From positions 1 through 64,000 of the forward strand of contig CAKTWW010000001.1 of the NCBI GenBank assembly GCA_934630855.1: DNA of 64,000 bases, read 5' to 3'. Below the pieces are notes generated by a model. It ran no database searches, was not told where the DNA came from, and worked only from the letters and a program-made list of their open reading frames with translations. Shown piece by piece: positions 1 through 8,225 of this stretch; position 1 is the stretch's first letter; each line of letters begins with the position of its first letter. This DNA comes from an uncultured Collinsella sp. Its GTDB lineage: Bacteria; Actinomycetota; Coriobacteriia; Coriobacteriales; Coriobacteriaceae. Made by a program: the position numbers and the translations under genes.

Positions 1-34
1 TTGGGTGTTCCTATAGTTTTGTCAACCGCCGGGG

Positions 35-1168
35 CTACTCCCGGTAGGGCACCCGGTCGCGCATCACGGCGTATATCGCCCTGAGCCGCTTCCTCGCGAC
101 CGCCTTGAGCGCCCTGCCGTGGCCCATGCCCCGCGCCCTGCAGGCCCGGTAGTACTCGCCGTAGCGGCCCGAGGACCTCACCAGGCTGTTGCACGAGAAG
201 ATCAGCAGCGACTTGAGCCTCGCGTCGCCGCGCCTGGACGCCCTGACCGACCTCACCGACGTGCCGGAGCTCCTCACCCTCGGGGCTATCCCGCAGTACG
301 AGGCCAGGTGGTCGTGGTCCGGGAACCTGGCGATGTCGACCGACACCGCCAGCTGCGCCGCCGTCCTCGGGCCGATGCCCGGCACGGTGAGCAGGCACGC
401 GTAGGTCTCGTCGCCCTCGAGCAGCGCCGCCGTCTCGGCCTCGAGGGCCCCGGCCTCGTCGAGGGCCTCCGATATCCGGGCGGCCAGGAACCTGACCTGC
501 CTGTTCTCCGCCTCGACGAGCGCCGGCGGGGGCGCGGTGGAGGCCGCCGCGGCCTCCCCGGCGGCCTCGGCCCGCGGCCCCTCGGCCCCGGAGCGGGCGA
601 TCCCCCATGCGCCGCCGAACCCGGCGAGCAGCTCCAGCCACCGGCGGTCCGACAGGTCGACGGCGGCCTCGAGGGCCGGGCAGGACTCGAGCAGCACCGC
701 GCGCAGGCGGTTCTTGTCCCTGGTCGCGCAGGCGACGACGTGGTCGCGCTGCGAGGAGAGCGCGCGGGCGGCCTCGAGGGCCTCGCCGCGGCCCGGGACC
801 CCCGTCAGGGAGCCTGGCACGCCCAGGGCGGTCCGCGCGATCACCTCGGCGTCGCGCTCGTCGGTCTTGGCCTCGCCGGCGAACAGGCCCGCGGCGCGGC
901 TGGCGGCGAGCCCGGGCAGGTAGGCGACCCCGAGCCCCGCGGCGCGGGCGCGCCTCACGGCGAGGGAGCCTATGTTGCGGAACTGGTCGACCACGACGAG
1001 CGTGCCGCCGGGCGCGGAGGCGAACAGCGCGTCGAGCTCGGCCTCCCTGTTGCGGACGGGGGCGCTGGCCAGCACCTCCCCGTCGCGGTCGATCAGGCAG
1101 GCCCAGTGCGACGACTTGCCGACGTCGAGGCCGAGCACGGCGGCGGGTCTGGTGGATGGCGCTTTCAC
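35..1168 (-). CDS. IS110-family transposase
   Basis: About 377 residues, the usual size for IS110 transposases (DEDD recombinases). The N-terminal RuvC-like domain begins LGLDVGKSSH, with the first acidic residue, and continues to KTDERDAEVIA. The C-terminal domain carries PGIGPRTAAQLA and YCGIAPRVRSSG, the region that holds the catalytic serine in this family. I chose the GTG at 1168 because GGAAGGA lies just upstream; an in-frame start at 1222 also exists. The gene is visibly richer in GC than its neighbours, which suggests recent arrival. Inverted repeats are not expected in this family and none is obvious. The end of the element beyond the stop codon probably lies close to or outside the left edge of the window. 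Confidence 0.93.
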   Translation of the reverse strand: MKAPSTRPAAVLGLDVGKSSHWACLIDRDGEVLASAPVRNREAELDALFASAPGGTLVVVDQFRNIGSLAVRRARAAGLGVAYLPGLAASRAAGLFAGEAKTDERDAEVIARTALGVPGSLTGVPGRGEALEAARALSSQRDHVVACATRDKNRLRAVLLESCPALEAAVDLSDRRWLELLAGFGGAWGIARSGAEGPRAEAAGEAAAASTAPPPALVEAENRQVRFLAARISEALDEAGALEAETAALLEGDETYACLLTVPGIGPRTAAQLAVSVDIARFPDHDHLASYCGIAPRVRSSGTSVRSVRASRRGDARLKSLLIFSCNSLVRSSGRYGEYYRACRARGMGHGRALKAVARKRLRAIYAVMRDRVPYRE

Positions 1169-1430
1169 GGTGGTATCCTTCCGGTAGTCGTTCGACCGGA
1201 TGGCCTCCCCCTCGGCACTCACATTACCAGCCGCGGCGCCTGCCCGGCACTTTCCTATCAGCCGTCGGGGGCGGCGCGTCCCGCGCCGGCAGCACCCAAC
1301 AGGCCCTCTAGGGGGCAGGGACGTTCGGCCGTGCGCGGGCGCCCGGTCGGCGGCCCGTTCTGGGCGCGCCTCAATCGTAGCCCGAGACGGGCCCGGGCTG
1401 ACAATCTCGACTGTAATGGACGTTCTTAAA
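1169..1430 (-). ncRNA. possible IS110 bridge RNA region
   Basis: About 260 bases of GC-rich, non-coding sequence lie upstream of the transposase. In IS110-group elements the guide (bridge) RNA is encoded in the non-coding end on the 5' side of the gene and transcribed in the same direction. Position and composition fit, but I did not fold the region or identify guide loops, and the right end of the element is not defined. GC falls near 1400, which may mark the boundary. Confidence 0.3.
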
Positions 1431-1456
1431 TGACTACCTGCCGGGAGGAGGTTGGC

Positions 1457-2368
1457 ATGCTCAATGCGATGGTTTGGGCACTTGCCTGTTTTGGCGTCGT
1501 CGCTGCCGATATTGCCCTGAGCGTGGTTCTGTTTTCCGTCCTTGGCGTCGCATCGGTGTTCATGGGTTTTTCAATCGACGACCTCGACATTCAATTGCTT
1601 CAGGCTGCCGCGCAGACGGCGTCGTTTTTGATGGCACTGCTGTGGTGGCGTTATTTATGGCCGCGCTCGTTTATGGCTCGCTGGCAAAGCGAACGCCCGC
1701 TCGGCGGGGGAGCGCGCGGCGCGTGGAAGCGTATCGTCTGCGTTATCGTGATCGGCCTGGCCTTGCAGGTGGTCGTTGGCTACGTGACCGACGCCGTGCT
1801 GTCGCTGCTGCCCGAGGCCGCGGCTGATTACAGCGAGCTCGTCGAGGAAACAGGCATGGGCGATACCAGCTACCTCGCCGTCCTCACCACGGTGCTCGGC
1901 GCCCCCTTTTGCGAAGAGCTGCTGGTACGCGGCATCATTTTTGAGTTTTCGCTCCGAGCGTTTAACCCGCAGTGCCGCCCACTTTGGAAGCGCCGGCGCC
2001 GCGTGCAAGCGCAGGACGGAGCCATGGTGCCCTGGGCGGCCCCGAGTACCTGGGGTATCGCCGCGGCAATTGTGCTGCAGGCGGCGGTCTTTGGTTTTAT
2101 GCACATGAACTGGGTGCAAGGTTGCTACGCGGGCGCCGCCGGCATCGTCTTTGGCTGGGTACTCGGGACGACCGGAAAGCTCCGCTACACCATCTTGCTG
2201 CACTTTGCCTTTAACGCCGGATCGTATCTCATGGCGTTGCTCTGGTTTGTGAGCACGCCCCTCGACGTGGCCATCACGGTTGCTATCGCCGGCGTCATCC
2301 TCGTGGAGGCCATGCGCTCGCTGCGTCAAGCGTGCCAACCGGGCACAGCGAGCGCATCCTTGCGCTAG
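1457..2368 (+). CDS. CPBP family intramembrane protease
   Basis: About 303 residues with several hydrophobic segments. The three CPBP (Abi/CAAX-protease-like) motifs are present in order: EELLVRGIIFE (EExxxR), FGFMHMN (FxxxH) and HFAFNAG (HxxxN), the glutamate and histidine residues of the intramembrane active site. Members cleave prenylated or other membrane substrates or act in bacteriocin immunity; the substrate here is unknown. The ATG at 1457 is preferred over one at 1430 because GGGAGGAGG sits at 1444-1452 just before it. The stop codon overlaps that of the convergent ygiQ-like gene, so there is no room for a terminator between them. Confidence 0.88.
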   Translation: MLNAMVWALACFGVVAADIALSVVLFSVLGVASVFMGFSIDDLDIQLLQAAAQTASFLMALLWWRYLWPRSFMARWQSERPLGGGARGAWKRIVCVIVIGLALQVVVGYVTDAVLSLLPEAAADYSELVEETGMGDTSYLAVLTTVLGAPFCEELLVRGIIFEFSLRAFNPQCRPLWKRRRRVQAQDGAMVPWAAPSTWGIAAAIVLQAAVFGFMHMNWVQGCYAGAAGIVFGWVLGTTGKLRYTILLHFAFNAGSYLMALLWFVSTPLDVAITVAIAGVILVEAMRSLRQACQPGTASASLR

Positions 2369-4500
2369 TTGCGGCGTCCGCCTCCGTTGGCTCCCTGACG
2401 ACCCTGGGCCGCGCGATTGCGCCCCGCTGTGTTCTGCGCGCGCGACATACCGCCGTGCCCCTTGCTTCCCTTAGGCCCCTTGCCAGCTCCGCCGCCGTGG
2501 ACTTTGCCGCCCTTCTTGCCGGTGCCATGTCCACCGCCGGCAGACGTCTCGCCCGGGCGCGGCGGCACGGGGCGAATCAGGCAATGCTTGGTGTAGCCGA
2601 TCAAGTCGCGACGTCCGGCCTTCTCCAGTGCCTCGCGCACGAGCTTGTAGTTCTCGGGCTTGCGATACTGAATCAGCGCGCGCTGCATGGCCTTCTCGTG
2701 CGGGTCGCGCGCCACATAGATGGGCTCCATGGTGCGCGGGTCCACGCCGGTGTAGTACATGCAGGTCGACATGGTGGACGGGGTGGGGTAGAAGTCCTGC
2801 ACCTGCTCGGGCATGTAGCCCATGTCGCGGACTGCCTCGGCAAGGTCCACGGCTTCCTTCATGGTCGAGCCGGGATGGCTCGAGATCAGGTACGGCACTA
2901 CATACTGCTTGAGTCCATACTCGCGGTTCAAGCGCTCAAACTTGCGACAGAACGCGTCGTAGACGGCGCGGCTCGGCTTGCCCATTACGGAGAGCACCGC
3001 GTCGCTCACGTGCTCGGGCGCCACGCGCAGCTGACCGGAGACATGGTGTTCCAGCAGCTCGCGCAAAAACTCGTCCGAGGCATCGGCCATGGTGTAGTCG
3101 AAGCGGATGCCGCTGCGGACAAAGACTTTCTTGACGCCCGGCAGCTGGCGCAAATCGCGCAGCAGCTGCGTGTAGCCGCTCTCGTCGACTACCATGTTCT
3201 TGCACACGCTCGGCCACAGGCAGCGCTTGTTCTTGCACACGCCATGCTTGAGCTGCTTGTCACAGGCAGGACGGCTAAAGTTTGCCGTCGGTCCGCCCAC
3301 GTCGTTGATGTAGCCCTTAAACTCCGGGTCGCGCGTGAGCAGTTCGGCCTCGCGCATGATCGAGTCGTGGCTGCGCATCTGCAGCACGCGGCCCTGGTGG
3401 AAGGTGAGCGCGCAAAACGAGCACTCGCCAAAACAGCCGCGGTTGGAGCTGATGGAAAACTTGATCTCGGCAAACGCCGGCACGCCGCCCGCGGCATCGT
3501 AGTCGGGATGCCAGTCGCGCGCGTAGGGGAGCTCGGCGACCTCGTCCATCTCGTCGGTGGTGAGCGTTGCCGACGGCGGGTTCTGCACCACGAACACGTT
3601 GTTGGGGTAGGGCTCTACCAAGCGATGCCCGGTGATGGGATCCATGTTCTGCTGCTGCACGTTAAAGCTGCGTGCGTAGTTGAGCTTGTCGGCCGAGAGG
3701 TCGTCCCAGCTGGGCAGCAGGTCGTAGTCGTAGACCTCGTCGAGCGAGCCCGTGCGGTAGACGGTGCCGTTGATGTAGGTGATCTGGTCGACGGGCAGCC
3801 CGGCGTCGAGCGCGTCGGCGATCTCGACGATCGCGTGCTCGCCCATGCCGTAGATGAGGATGTCGGCGCCTGAATCGAGCAGTACCGAGCGCTTGAGCTT
3901 GTCCTGCCAGTAGTCGTAGTGGGCCAGGCGGCGCAGGCTCGCCTCGATGCCGCCGATGATGATGGGGGCGTCCTTGAATGTTTGGCGGATGAGGTTGCCG
4001 TAGACGGTGACGGCGCGGTTGGGACGGTGGCCCTCCTCGCCGCCGGGGGTATAGGCGTCGGTGTGGCGGCGGTGCTTGGTCACCGAATAGTGGTTGACCA
4101 TGGAGTCCATGTTGCCGGCGCTGACGAGAAAGCCCAGGCGCGGCTCGCCGAGCACCGTGATGCTGGCGGGGTCGGTCCAGTCGGGCTGGCAGATAATGCC
4201 CACTTTGTAGCCGTGCGCGTCGAGTACGCGGCTGATGATGGCCATGCCAAAGCTGGGGTGGTCCACGTAGGCGTCGCCGCAGATGTAGACAAAGTCGCAC
4301 TGGTCCCAACCGCGTGCATCCATGTCGGCGCGGCTGACGGGGAGGAACTTATCGCGGCCCGGACGCCAGGGACGTGAGGGCGTTGCTGGAGCATGAGTGG
4401 TGTGCCCACCCTGCGCCTTACCGCCGCGCTTTTGCTGCTGGCCCTGTTTGCCCTGCTGACTGCGCTGGTTGTTCTGAGCGTGCTGAGGCTTTTTTGCCAC
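2365..4500 (-). CDS. ygiQ: YgiQ family radical SAM protein
   Basis: About 711 residues, typical of the YgiQ (UPF0313) family. The N-terminal part reads CDFVYICGDAYVDHPSFG, a family hallmark. The radical SAM cluster motif CFGECSFC lies near residue 355 and would bind a 4Fe-4S cluster for SAM cleavage. The extreme N terminus is a low-complexity Gln/Lys/Gly stretch and the C-terminal tail is Gly/Lys-rich, possibly nucleic-acid binding. I chose the GTG at 4500 because GGGAGG lies a few bases upstream. The substrate is not known for the family. It is convergent with the CPBP gene and its stop overlaps that gene's stop. Confidence 0.9.
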   Translation of the reverse strand: MAKKPQHAQNNQRSQQGKQGQQQKRGGKAQGGHTTHAPATPSRPWRPGRDKFLPVSRADMDARGWDQCDFVYICGDAYVDHPSFGMAIISRVLDAHGYKVGIICQPDWTDPASITVLGEPRLGFLVSAGNMDSMVNHYSVTKHRRHTDAYTPGGEEGHRPNRAVTVYGNLIRQTFKDAPIIIGGIEASLRRLAHYDYWQDKLKRSVLLDSGADILIYGMGEHAIVEIADALDAGLPVDQITYINGTVYRTGSLDEVYDYDLLPSWDDLSADKLNYARSFNVQQQNMDPITGHRLVEPYPNNVFVVQNPPSATLTTDEMDEVAELPYARDWHPDYDAAGGVPAFAEIKFSISSNRGCFGECSFCALTFHQGRVLQMRSHDSIMREAELLTRDPEFKGYINDVGGPTANFSRPACDKQLKHGVCKNKRCLWPSVCKNMVVDESGYTQLLRDLRQLPGVKKVFVRSGIRFDYTMADASDEFLRELLEHHVSGQLRVAPEHVSDAVLSVMGKPSRAVYDAFCRKFERLNREYGLKQYVVPYLISSHPGSTMKEAVDLAEAVRDMGYMPEQVQDFYPTPSTMSTCMYYTGVDPRTMEPIYVARDPHEKAMQRALIQYRKPENYKLVREALEKAGRRDLIGYTKHCLIRPVPPRPGETSAGGGHGTGKKGGKVHGGGAGKGPKGSKGHGGMSRAQNTAGRNRAAQGRQGANGGGRRN

Positions 4501-4537
4501 GATCCCTCCCGGTGTTTGTATGCTGCACGTAATTGTA

Positions 4538-4572
4538 ACCAGTCTTTTTGGGACGGGGCTAAAAAGACTGGT
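4538..4572. repeat. palindrome with GGGACGGGG core
   Basis: ACCAGTCTTTTT and AAAAAGACTGGT flank a loop containing GGGACGGGG, in the divergent space between ygiQ and the DUF1275 gene. The same core with different but again self-complementary arms occurs twice between dnaE and the SNF2 gene (24471-24578), which points to a family of repeats rather than a gene-specific terminator. Confidence 0.8.
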
Positions 4573-4752
4573 GGAGTACATGGGCTGGCGGATCGGCGTG
4601 TCGATGCGGGAGCCGTTTGTTTCCGGACTGTGTATCCCCGTGTCGAAGGGGTCGTCTCGCGCGCACGCCATGTTGTCAATGGGTTACAGTATGAACGGCG
4701 GCTATGTTTCCGCCAACGCACGAGAGAGCGTCAACAAGGAGGATGCGCGACG

Positions 4753-5469
4753 ATGCAGCGTGCCAAACAGATATCGGAGTCCATCGAGCTGGGCATCATC
4801 TTGGCGCTCGCCGGTGGCTTTATGGACGTTTATTCGTACATTGGGCGCGATCATGTTTTCGCCAACGCGCAGACGGGCAACATCCTGCTCGTGGGCGTGA
4901 GCATCTCGGAGGGCAACTGGGCGCTGGCGGGGCGCTATTTCTTTCCCGTGGTGTCGTTTGCCGTGGGCATTATGCTTGCCGACCTGGTTCACGAGCGGTT
5001 TGGCAGTGTGATTCACTGGCGCCAGGTGACGGTGTTTTTTGAAGCCGTTATCTTGCTGGGCGTGAGCTTTATCCCGGGCGGCGATTTCAACCTGCTCGCC
5101 AACTGCCTCACGTCGTTTGCCTGCGGCATGCAGGTCGAGAGCTTCCGCAAGATTCACGGTCACGGCATCGCCACGACCATGTGCATTGGCAACTTGCGCA
5201 ACGCGCTGCAAAACGTGGACGATTACATCATCACCCACAAGCGCGGCTTTTTGGAAAACGGCCTGCTGTACTTTGGCGTGATCTTTACCTTTGTGTTTGG
5301 CGCTGTGTTGGGCAACTGGTGTATTGAGCGCATAGGCCTGCACGCCATCGTCGTGGCGAGCGTGCTGCTGTTTGTCGCGTTTGCCATCATGTTCATCGAC
5401 CGCGAGCGCGACTTGCGTTTTCGCTGGAAGGTTGCGGCCGAGGCTTGGAAAGAGGGCTGTCGAAAGTAA
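4753..5469 (+). CDS. DUF1275 (YoaK-like) membrane protein
   Basis: About 238 residues, mostly hydrophobic, with six or so membrane segments. It begins LGIILALAGGFMDVYSYI and contains FANAQTGNILLVGV, the family signature; CGMQVESFRK with the following TTMCIGNLR is the second conserved block. Members are integral membrane proteins of unknown transport or signalling function. The ATG at 4753 follows AAGGAGG at 4736-4742. A hairpin with a T-rich tail (5473-5512) closes the unit, so it looks monocistronic. Confidence 0.88.
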   Translation: MQRAKQISESIELGIILALAGGFMDVYSYIGRDHVFANAQTGNILLVGVSISEGNWALAGRYFFPVVSFAVGIMLADLVHERFGSVIHWRQVTVFFEAVILLGVSFIPGGDFNLLANCLTSFACGMQVESFRKIHGHGIATTMCIGNLRNALQNVDDYIITHKRGFLENGLLYFGVIFTFVFGAVLGNWCIERIGLHAIVVASVLLFVAFAIMFIDRERDLRFRWKVAAEAWKEGCRK

Positions 5470-5472
5470 CCG

Positions 5473-5512
5473 AATGCGGCAGAGGGATTGTCCCTTTGCC
5501 GCATTATTATTT
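5473..5512 (+). terminator. terminator after DUF1275 gene
   Basis: AATGCGGC pairs with GCCGCATT around an inner AGGGA/TCCCT stem, followed by TATTATTT. It lies 4 bases after the stop codon. Confidence 0.7.
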
Positions 5513-5635
5513 CATCTTCTGTTGAAACGCTTTAACAATTTTGACGTTCTCACGTGTTTTTTGTTTCAAAAGCGTTAGGATGGGACTCAAAGCGTGGGGC
5601 GTAATGGGTGCCCCGCACACGATGGGAGGCTATCA

Positions 5636-6802
5636 ATGGCTAATCGTTTCGTACTCAATACCATCTCTTATCATGGTTCCGGCGCCATCAAGGAGATCCC
5701 CGGCGAGCTCCAGCGTCGCGGCTACAAGAAGATCTTCGTCTGCTCCGACCCCGATCTGGTCAAGTTTGGCGTTACCGCCAAGGTGACCGACGAGCTCGAC
5801 GCCGCCGGCATCGCTTGGAGCCTGTACTCCGAGATTAAGCCCAACCCCACCATCCAGAACGTCAAGGACGGCGTCGAGGCCTTCAAGGCCGCCGAGGCTG
5901 ACGCTATCGTGACCATCGGTGGCGGCTCCTCCATGGACACCGCCAAGGCCATCGGCATCATCATCAACAACCCCGAGTTCGCCGATGTCCGCAGCCTCGA
6001 GGGCGTTGCTCCCACTAAGAACCATGCCGTGTTCACCATCGCCGTGCCGACGACCGCCGGTACCGCTGCCGAGGTGACCATCAACTACGTCATCACCGAC
6101 CCCGAGAAGGTCCGCAAGTTCGTGTGCGTCGACACCAACGACGCCCCCGAGGTCGCCGTCGTCGACCCCGACATGATGGCCTCCATGCCCGCCGGCCTGA
6201 CCGCTTCCACTGGCATGGACGCTCTGACCCACGCCATCGAGGGCTACACCACCAAGGGCGCCTGGGAGCTCTCCGACATGTTCCACTTTGAGGCCATTAA
6301 GCTGATCAGCGAGAACCTGCGCGACTCCGTCGCCGAGGCCAAGTCCGGCCAGCCCGGCTCCGGCCGTGAGGGCATGGCTCTTGGTCAGTATGTCGCCGGC
6401 ATGGGCTTCTCCAATGTTGGCCTGGGTATCGACCACGCCATGGCTCACACCCTGTCCGCTCACTACGACACCCCGCACGGCGTCGCTTGCGCCATGCTGC
6501 TGCCGATCGCCATGGAGTTCAACAAGCCGGTTTGCGCCGAGCGCCTGGCCAAGGTTGCCGTCGCCATGGGCGTTGACACCACGGGCATGAGCACCGACGA
6601 GGCCGCCGATGCCGCCATCGCCGCCGTTAAGCAGCTCTCTGCCGACGTGAACATCCCGCACGTCTGCGAGGCCATGAAGGCTGACGAGATCGAGGTCCTG
6701 GCCAAGGACGCCATGGCCGACGCCTGCTTCCCGGGTAACCCGCGCGAGGCGACGCTCGACGACGTCATCGAGCTCTTCAAGAAGATTTGCCCGGCTGCCT
6801 AA
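5636..6802 (+). CDS. iron-containing alcohol dehydrogenase (FucO-like)
   Basis: About 388 residues, the usual length for group III Fe-dependent dehydrogenases. The NAD(P)-binding GGGSSMDTAKA lies near residue 96, and the metal-binding region HAIEGYT plus HAMAHTLSAHYDTPHG near residues 267-282 supplies the histidine ligands. The pattern is closest to lactaldehyde/1,2-propanediol oxidoreductases, but substrate choice cannot be read from sequence. The role is probably NADH reoxidation during fermentation. The ATG at 5636 follows GGGAGGC at 5624-5630. Codon use is strongly biased to C-ending codons compared with neighbouring genes, which suggests high expression. Confidence 0.9.
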   Translation: MANRFVLNTISYHGSGAIKEIPGELQRRGYKKIFVCSDPDLVKFGVTAKVTDELDAAGIAWSLYSEIKPNPTIQNVKDGVEAFKAAEADAIVTIGGGSSMDTAKAIGIIINNPEFADVRSLEGVAPTKNHAVFTIAVPTTAGTAAEVTINYVITDPEKVRKFVCVDTNDAPEVAVVDPDMMASMPAGLTASTGMDALTHAIEGYTTKGAWELSDMFHFEAIKLISENLRDSVAEAKSGQPGSGREGMALGQYVAGMGFSNVGLGIDHAMAHTLSAHYDTPHGVACAMLLPIAMEFNKPVCAERLAKVAVAMGVDTTGMSTDEAADAAIAAVKQLSADVNIPHVCEAMKADEIEVLAKDAMADACFPGNPREATLDDVIELFKKICPAA

Positions 6803-6809
6803 CTTGGTT

Positions 6810-6940
6810 CGGCGGGCCCCTGCCCGTTAGCCCCACAATCGTCCTCGGACATGTCGGAAGCCCCCGCTGCGCACTTCGTGCGGCGGGGGCTTCCTCCGTC
6901 CTGCGGAAAGATTGTGGGGCTAACGGGCAGGGGCCCGCCG
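6810..6940. repeat. 31-bp inverted repeat enclosing a second hairpin
   Basis: Bases 6810-6840 are exactly complementary to 6910-6940. The 69-base interior holds another strong hairpin (GGAAGCCCCCGC ... GGGGGCTTCC, about 6856-6894). The whole element fills most of the space between the dehydrogenase and the M42 peptidase. The inner hairpin lacks a clean T-tract, so it is not a classical terminator. Confidence 0.9.
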
Positions 6941-7058
6941 GCTCGTTATCGTGGCGGGCGCTGCTCTGGGAAGCTCGACGGGTTGTCTCGCTAGGTAAAT
7001 AATTGTGCGTGGTGGTATTGTTGCTGTGGGTTTAATTCGATATGAAAGGGTGACTTTG

Positions 7059-8087
7059 GTGTCCAAGATGGATTCTACGCTCTCCTATATTACTGACCAG
7101 TTGAAGGCGCTTACCTCGATTGCTTCGCCTACGGGCTATACCCGTGCGGCGACCGATTATCTGATGGAGACCCTGCGCGAGATGGGGTTTGGGCCCGAGC
7201 GTTCCAATAAGGGCAACGTGCTGGTTGAGCTTGGTGGCGAGGGCGAGCCGCTCGTACTGGCGAGCCATGTCGATACCCTGGGCGCTATGGTGCGCTCCAT
7301 TAAGGACAATGGCCGTTTGCGCCCCACGACCCTTGGTGGGCATCAGTGGTCTACGGCCGATGGCGAGAACTGCACTGTCTATACGCGCGACGGCAATGTC
7401 TACACGGGTGTGGTCCTCAACACCGAGCCTTCGGCGCACGTGGCCGATGAGCCGGTCAAGACCATCGAGAAGAACATGGAGATCTTGCTCGACGAGAACG
7501 TCGATAGCAAGGACGACGTGCTCGAGCTGGGCATTCAGACGGGCGATATCATCGCCATGGATCCGCGCACCACGGTGACGGAGAGCGGCTACATTAAGAG
7601 CCGCTTCCTGGATGACAAGCTGTCGGCGTCGATTCTGCTGGGTCTGGCCCGCGCCGTTGCTGACGGCGAGGTGTCGCTTTCGCGCAAAGTGTCGCTGCTC
7701 TTTACCGTGTACGAGGAGGTCGGCCACGGTGGTGCCTTTGTGCCGGCCGACACGCGCGAGATGATCAGCGTGGACATGGGTTGCGTGGGCGACGACCTAG
7801 GCTGCACCGAGCGTATGGTGTCGATCTGCGCCAAGGATTCGGGCGGTCCGTACAACTACGACCTGGTGACGACGCTATCCAATATCGCGCGCGAGCTGGA
7901 GCTTGATTACGCCATCGACGTGTACCCGCATTACGGTTCCGACGTCGAGGCCACGCTTTCGGCCGGTTACGACATTCGCCATGGCCTGATCGGCCCCGGC
8001 GTGTACGCGAGCCACAACTACGAGCGCAGCCACATCGACGGCGTGCGCAATACCTACGAGCTCGTCCGCGCCTACGTACAGCGCTAG
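7059..8087 (+). CDS. M42 family metallopeptidase
   Basis: About 342 residues. Metal and catalytic residues of the M42 (PepA/FrvX-like) aminopeptidases are visible: SHVDTLGAMV near 69, FLDDKLSASI near 184, YEEVGHGG (the Glu-Glu pair) near 217, DMGCVGDD and HYGSDV near 290. It should be a cytosolic, two-metal (Zn/Co) aminopeptidase forming large oligomeric shells. The GTG at 7059 follows AAAGGGTG; an ATG at 7068 is an alternative. It is followed directly by a strong terminator. Confidence 0.9.
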   Translation: MSKMDSTLSYITDQLKALTSIASPTGYTRAATDYLMETLREMGFGPERSNKGNVLVELGGEGEPLVLASHVDTLGAMVRSIKDNGRLRPTTLGGHQWSTADGENCTVYTRDGNVYTGVVLNTEPSAHVADEPVKTIEKNMEILLDENVDSKDDVLELGIQTGDIIAMDPRTTVTESGYIKSRFLDDKLSASILLGLARAVADGEVSLSRKVSLLFTVYEEVGHGGAFVPADTREMISVDMGCVGDDLGCTERMVSICAKDSGGPYNYDLVTTLSNIARELELDYAIDVYPHYGSDVEATLSAGYDIRHGLIGPGVYASHNYERSHIDGVRNTYELVRAYVQR

Positions 8088-8122
8088 GGGAGCAGTTTGC
8101 GACTCGGCTGACCAATCGCTAA

Positions 8123-8146
8123 GGCCCGATTTCTCGGGCCTTTTTT
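8123..8146 (+). terminator. terminator after M42 peptidase
   Basis: GGCCCGA and TCGGGCC form the stem with loop TTTC, followed by six T. Confidence 0.92.
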
Positions 8147-8225
8147 CGCTTTAGGTCGTTTAGTATTATGATGTATGTAATCTATTAACTAAACGCGTAA
8201 ATTACTTAACGAGGTGATGCGGTGT

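Noticed and set aside
2332..3873. Long plus-strand frame of 513 codons
   Set aside because: It lies antisense to the ygiQ-like gene, is rich in Arg/Ala/His, has no ribosome site, and the minus-strand protein matches a known family.
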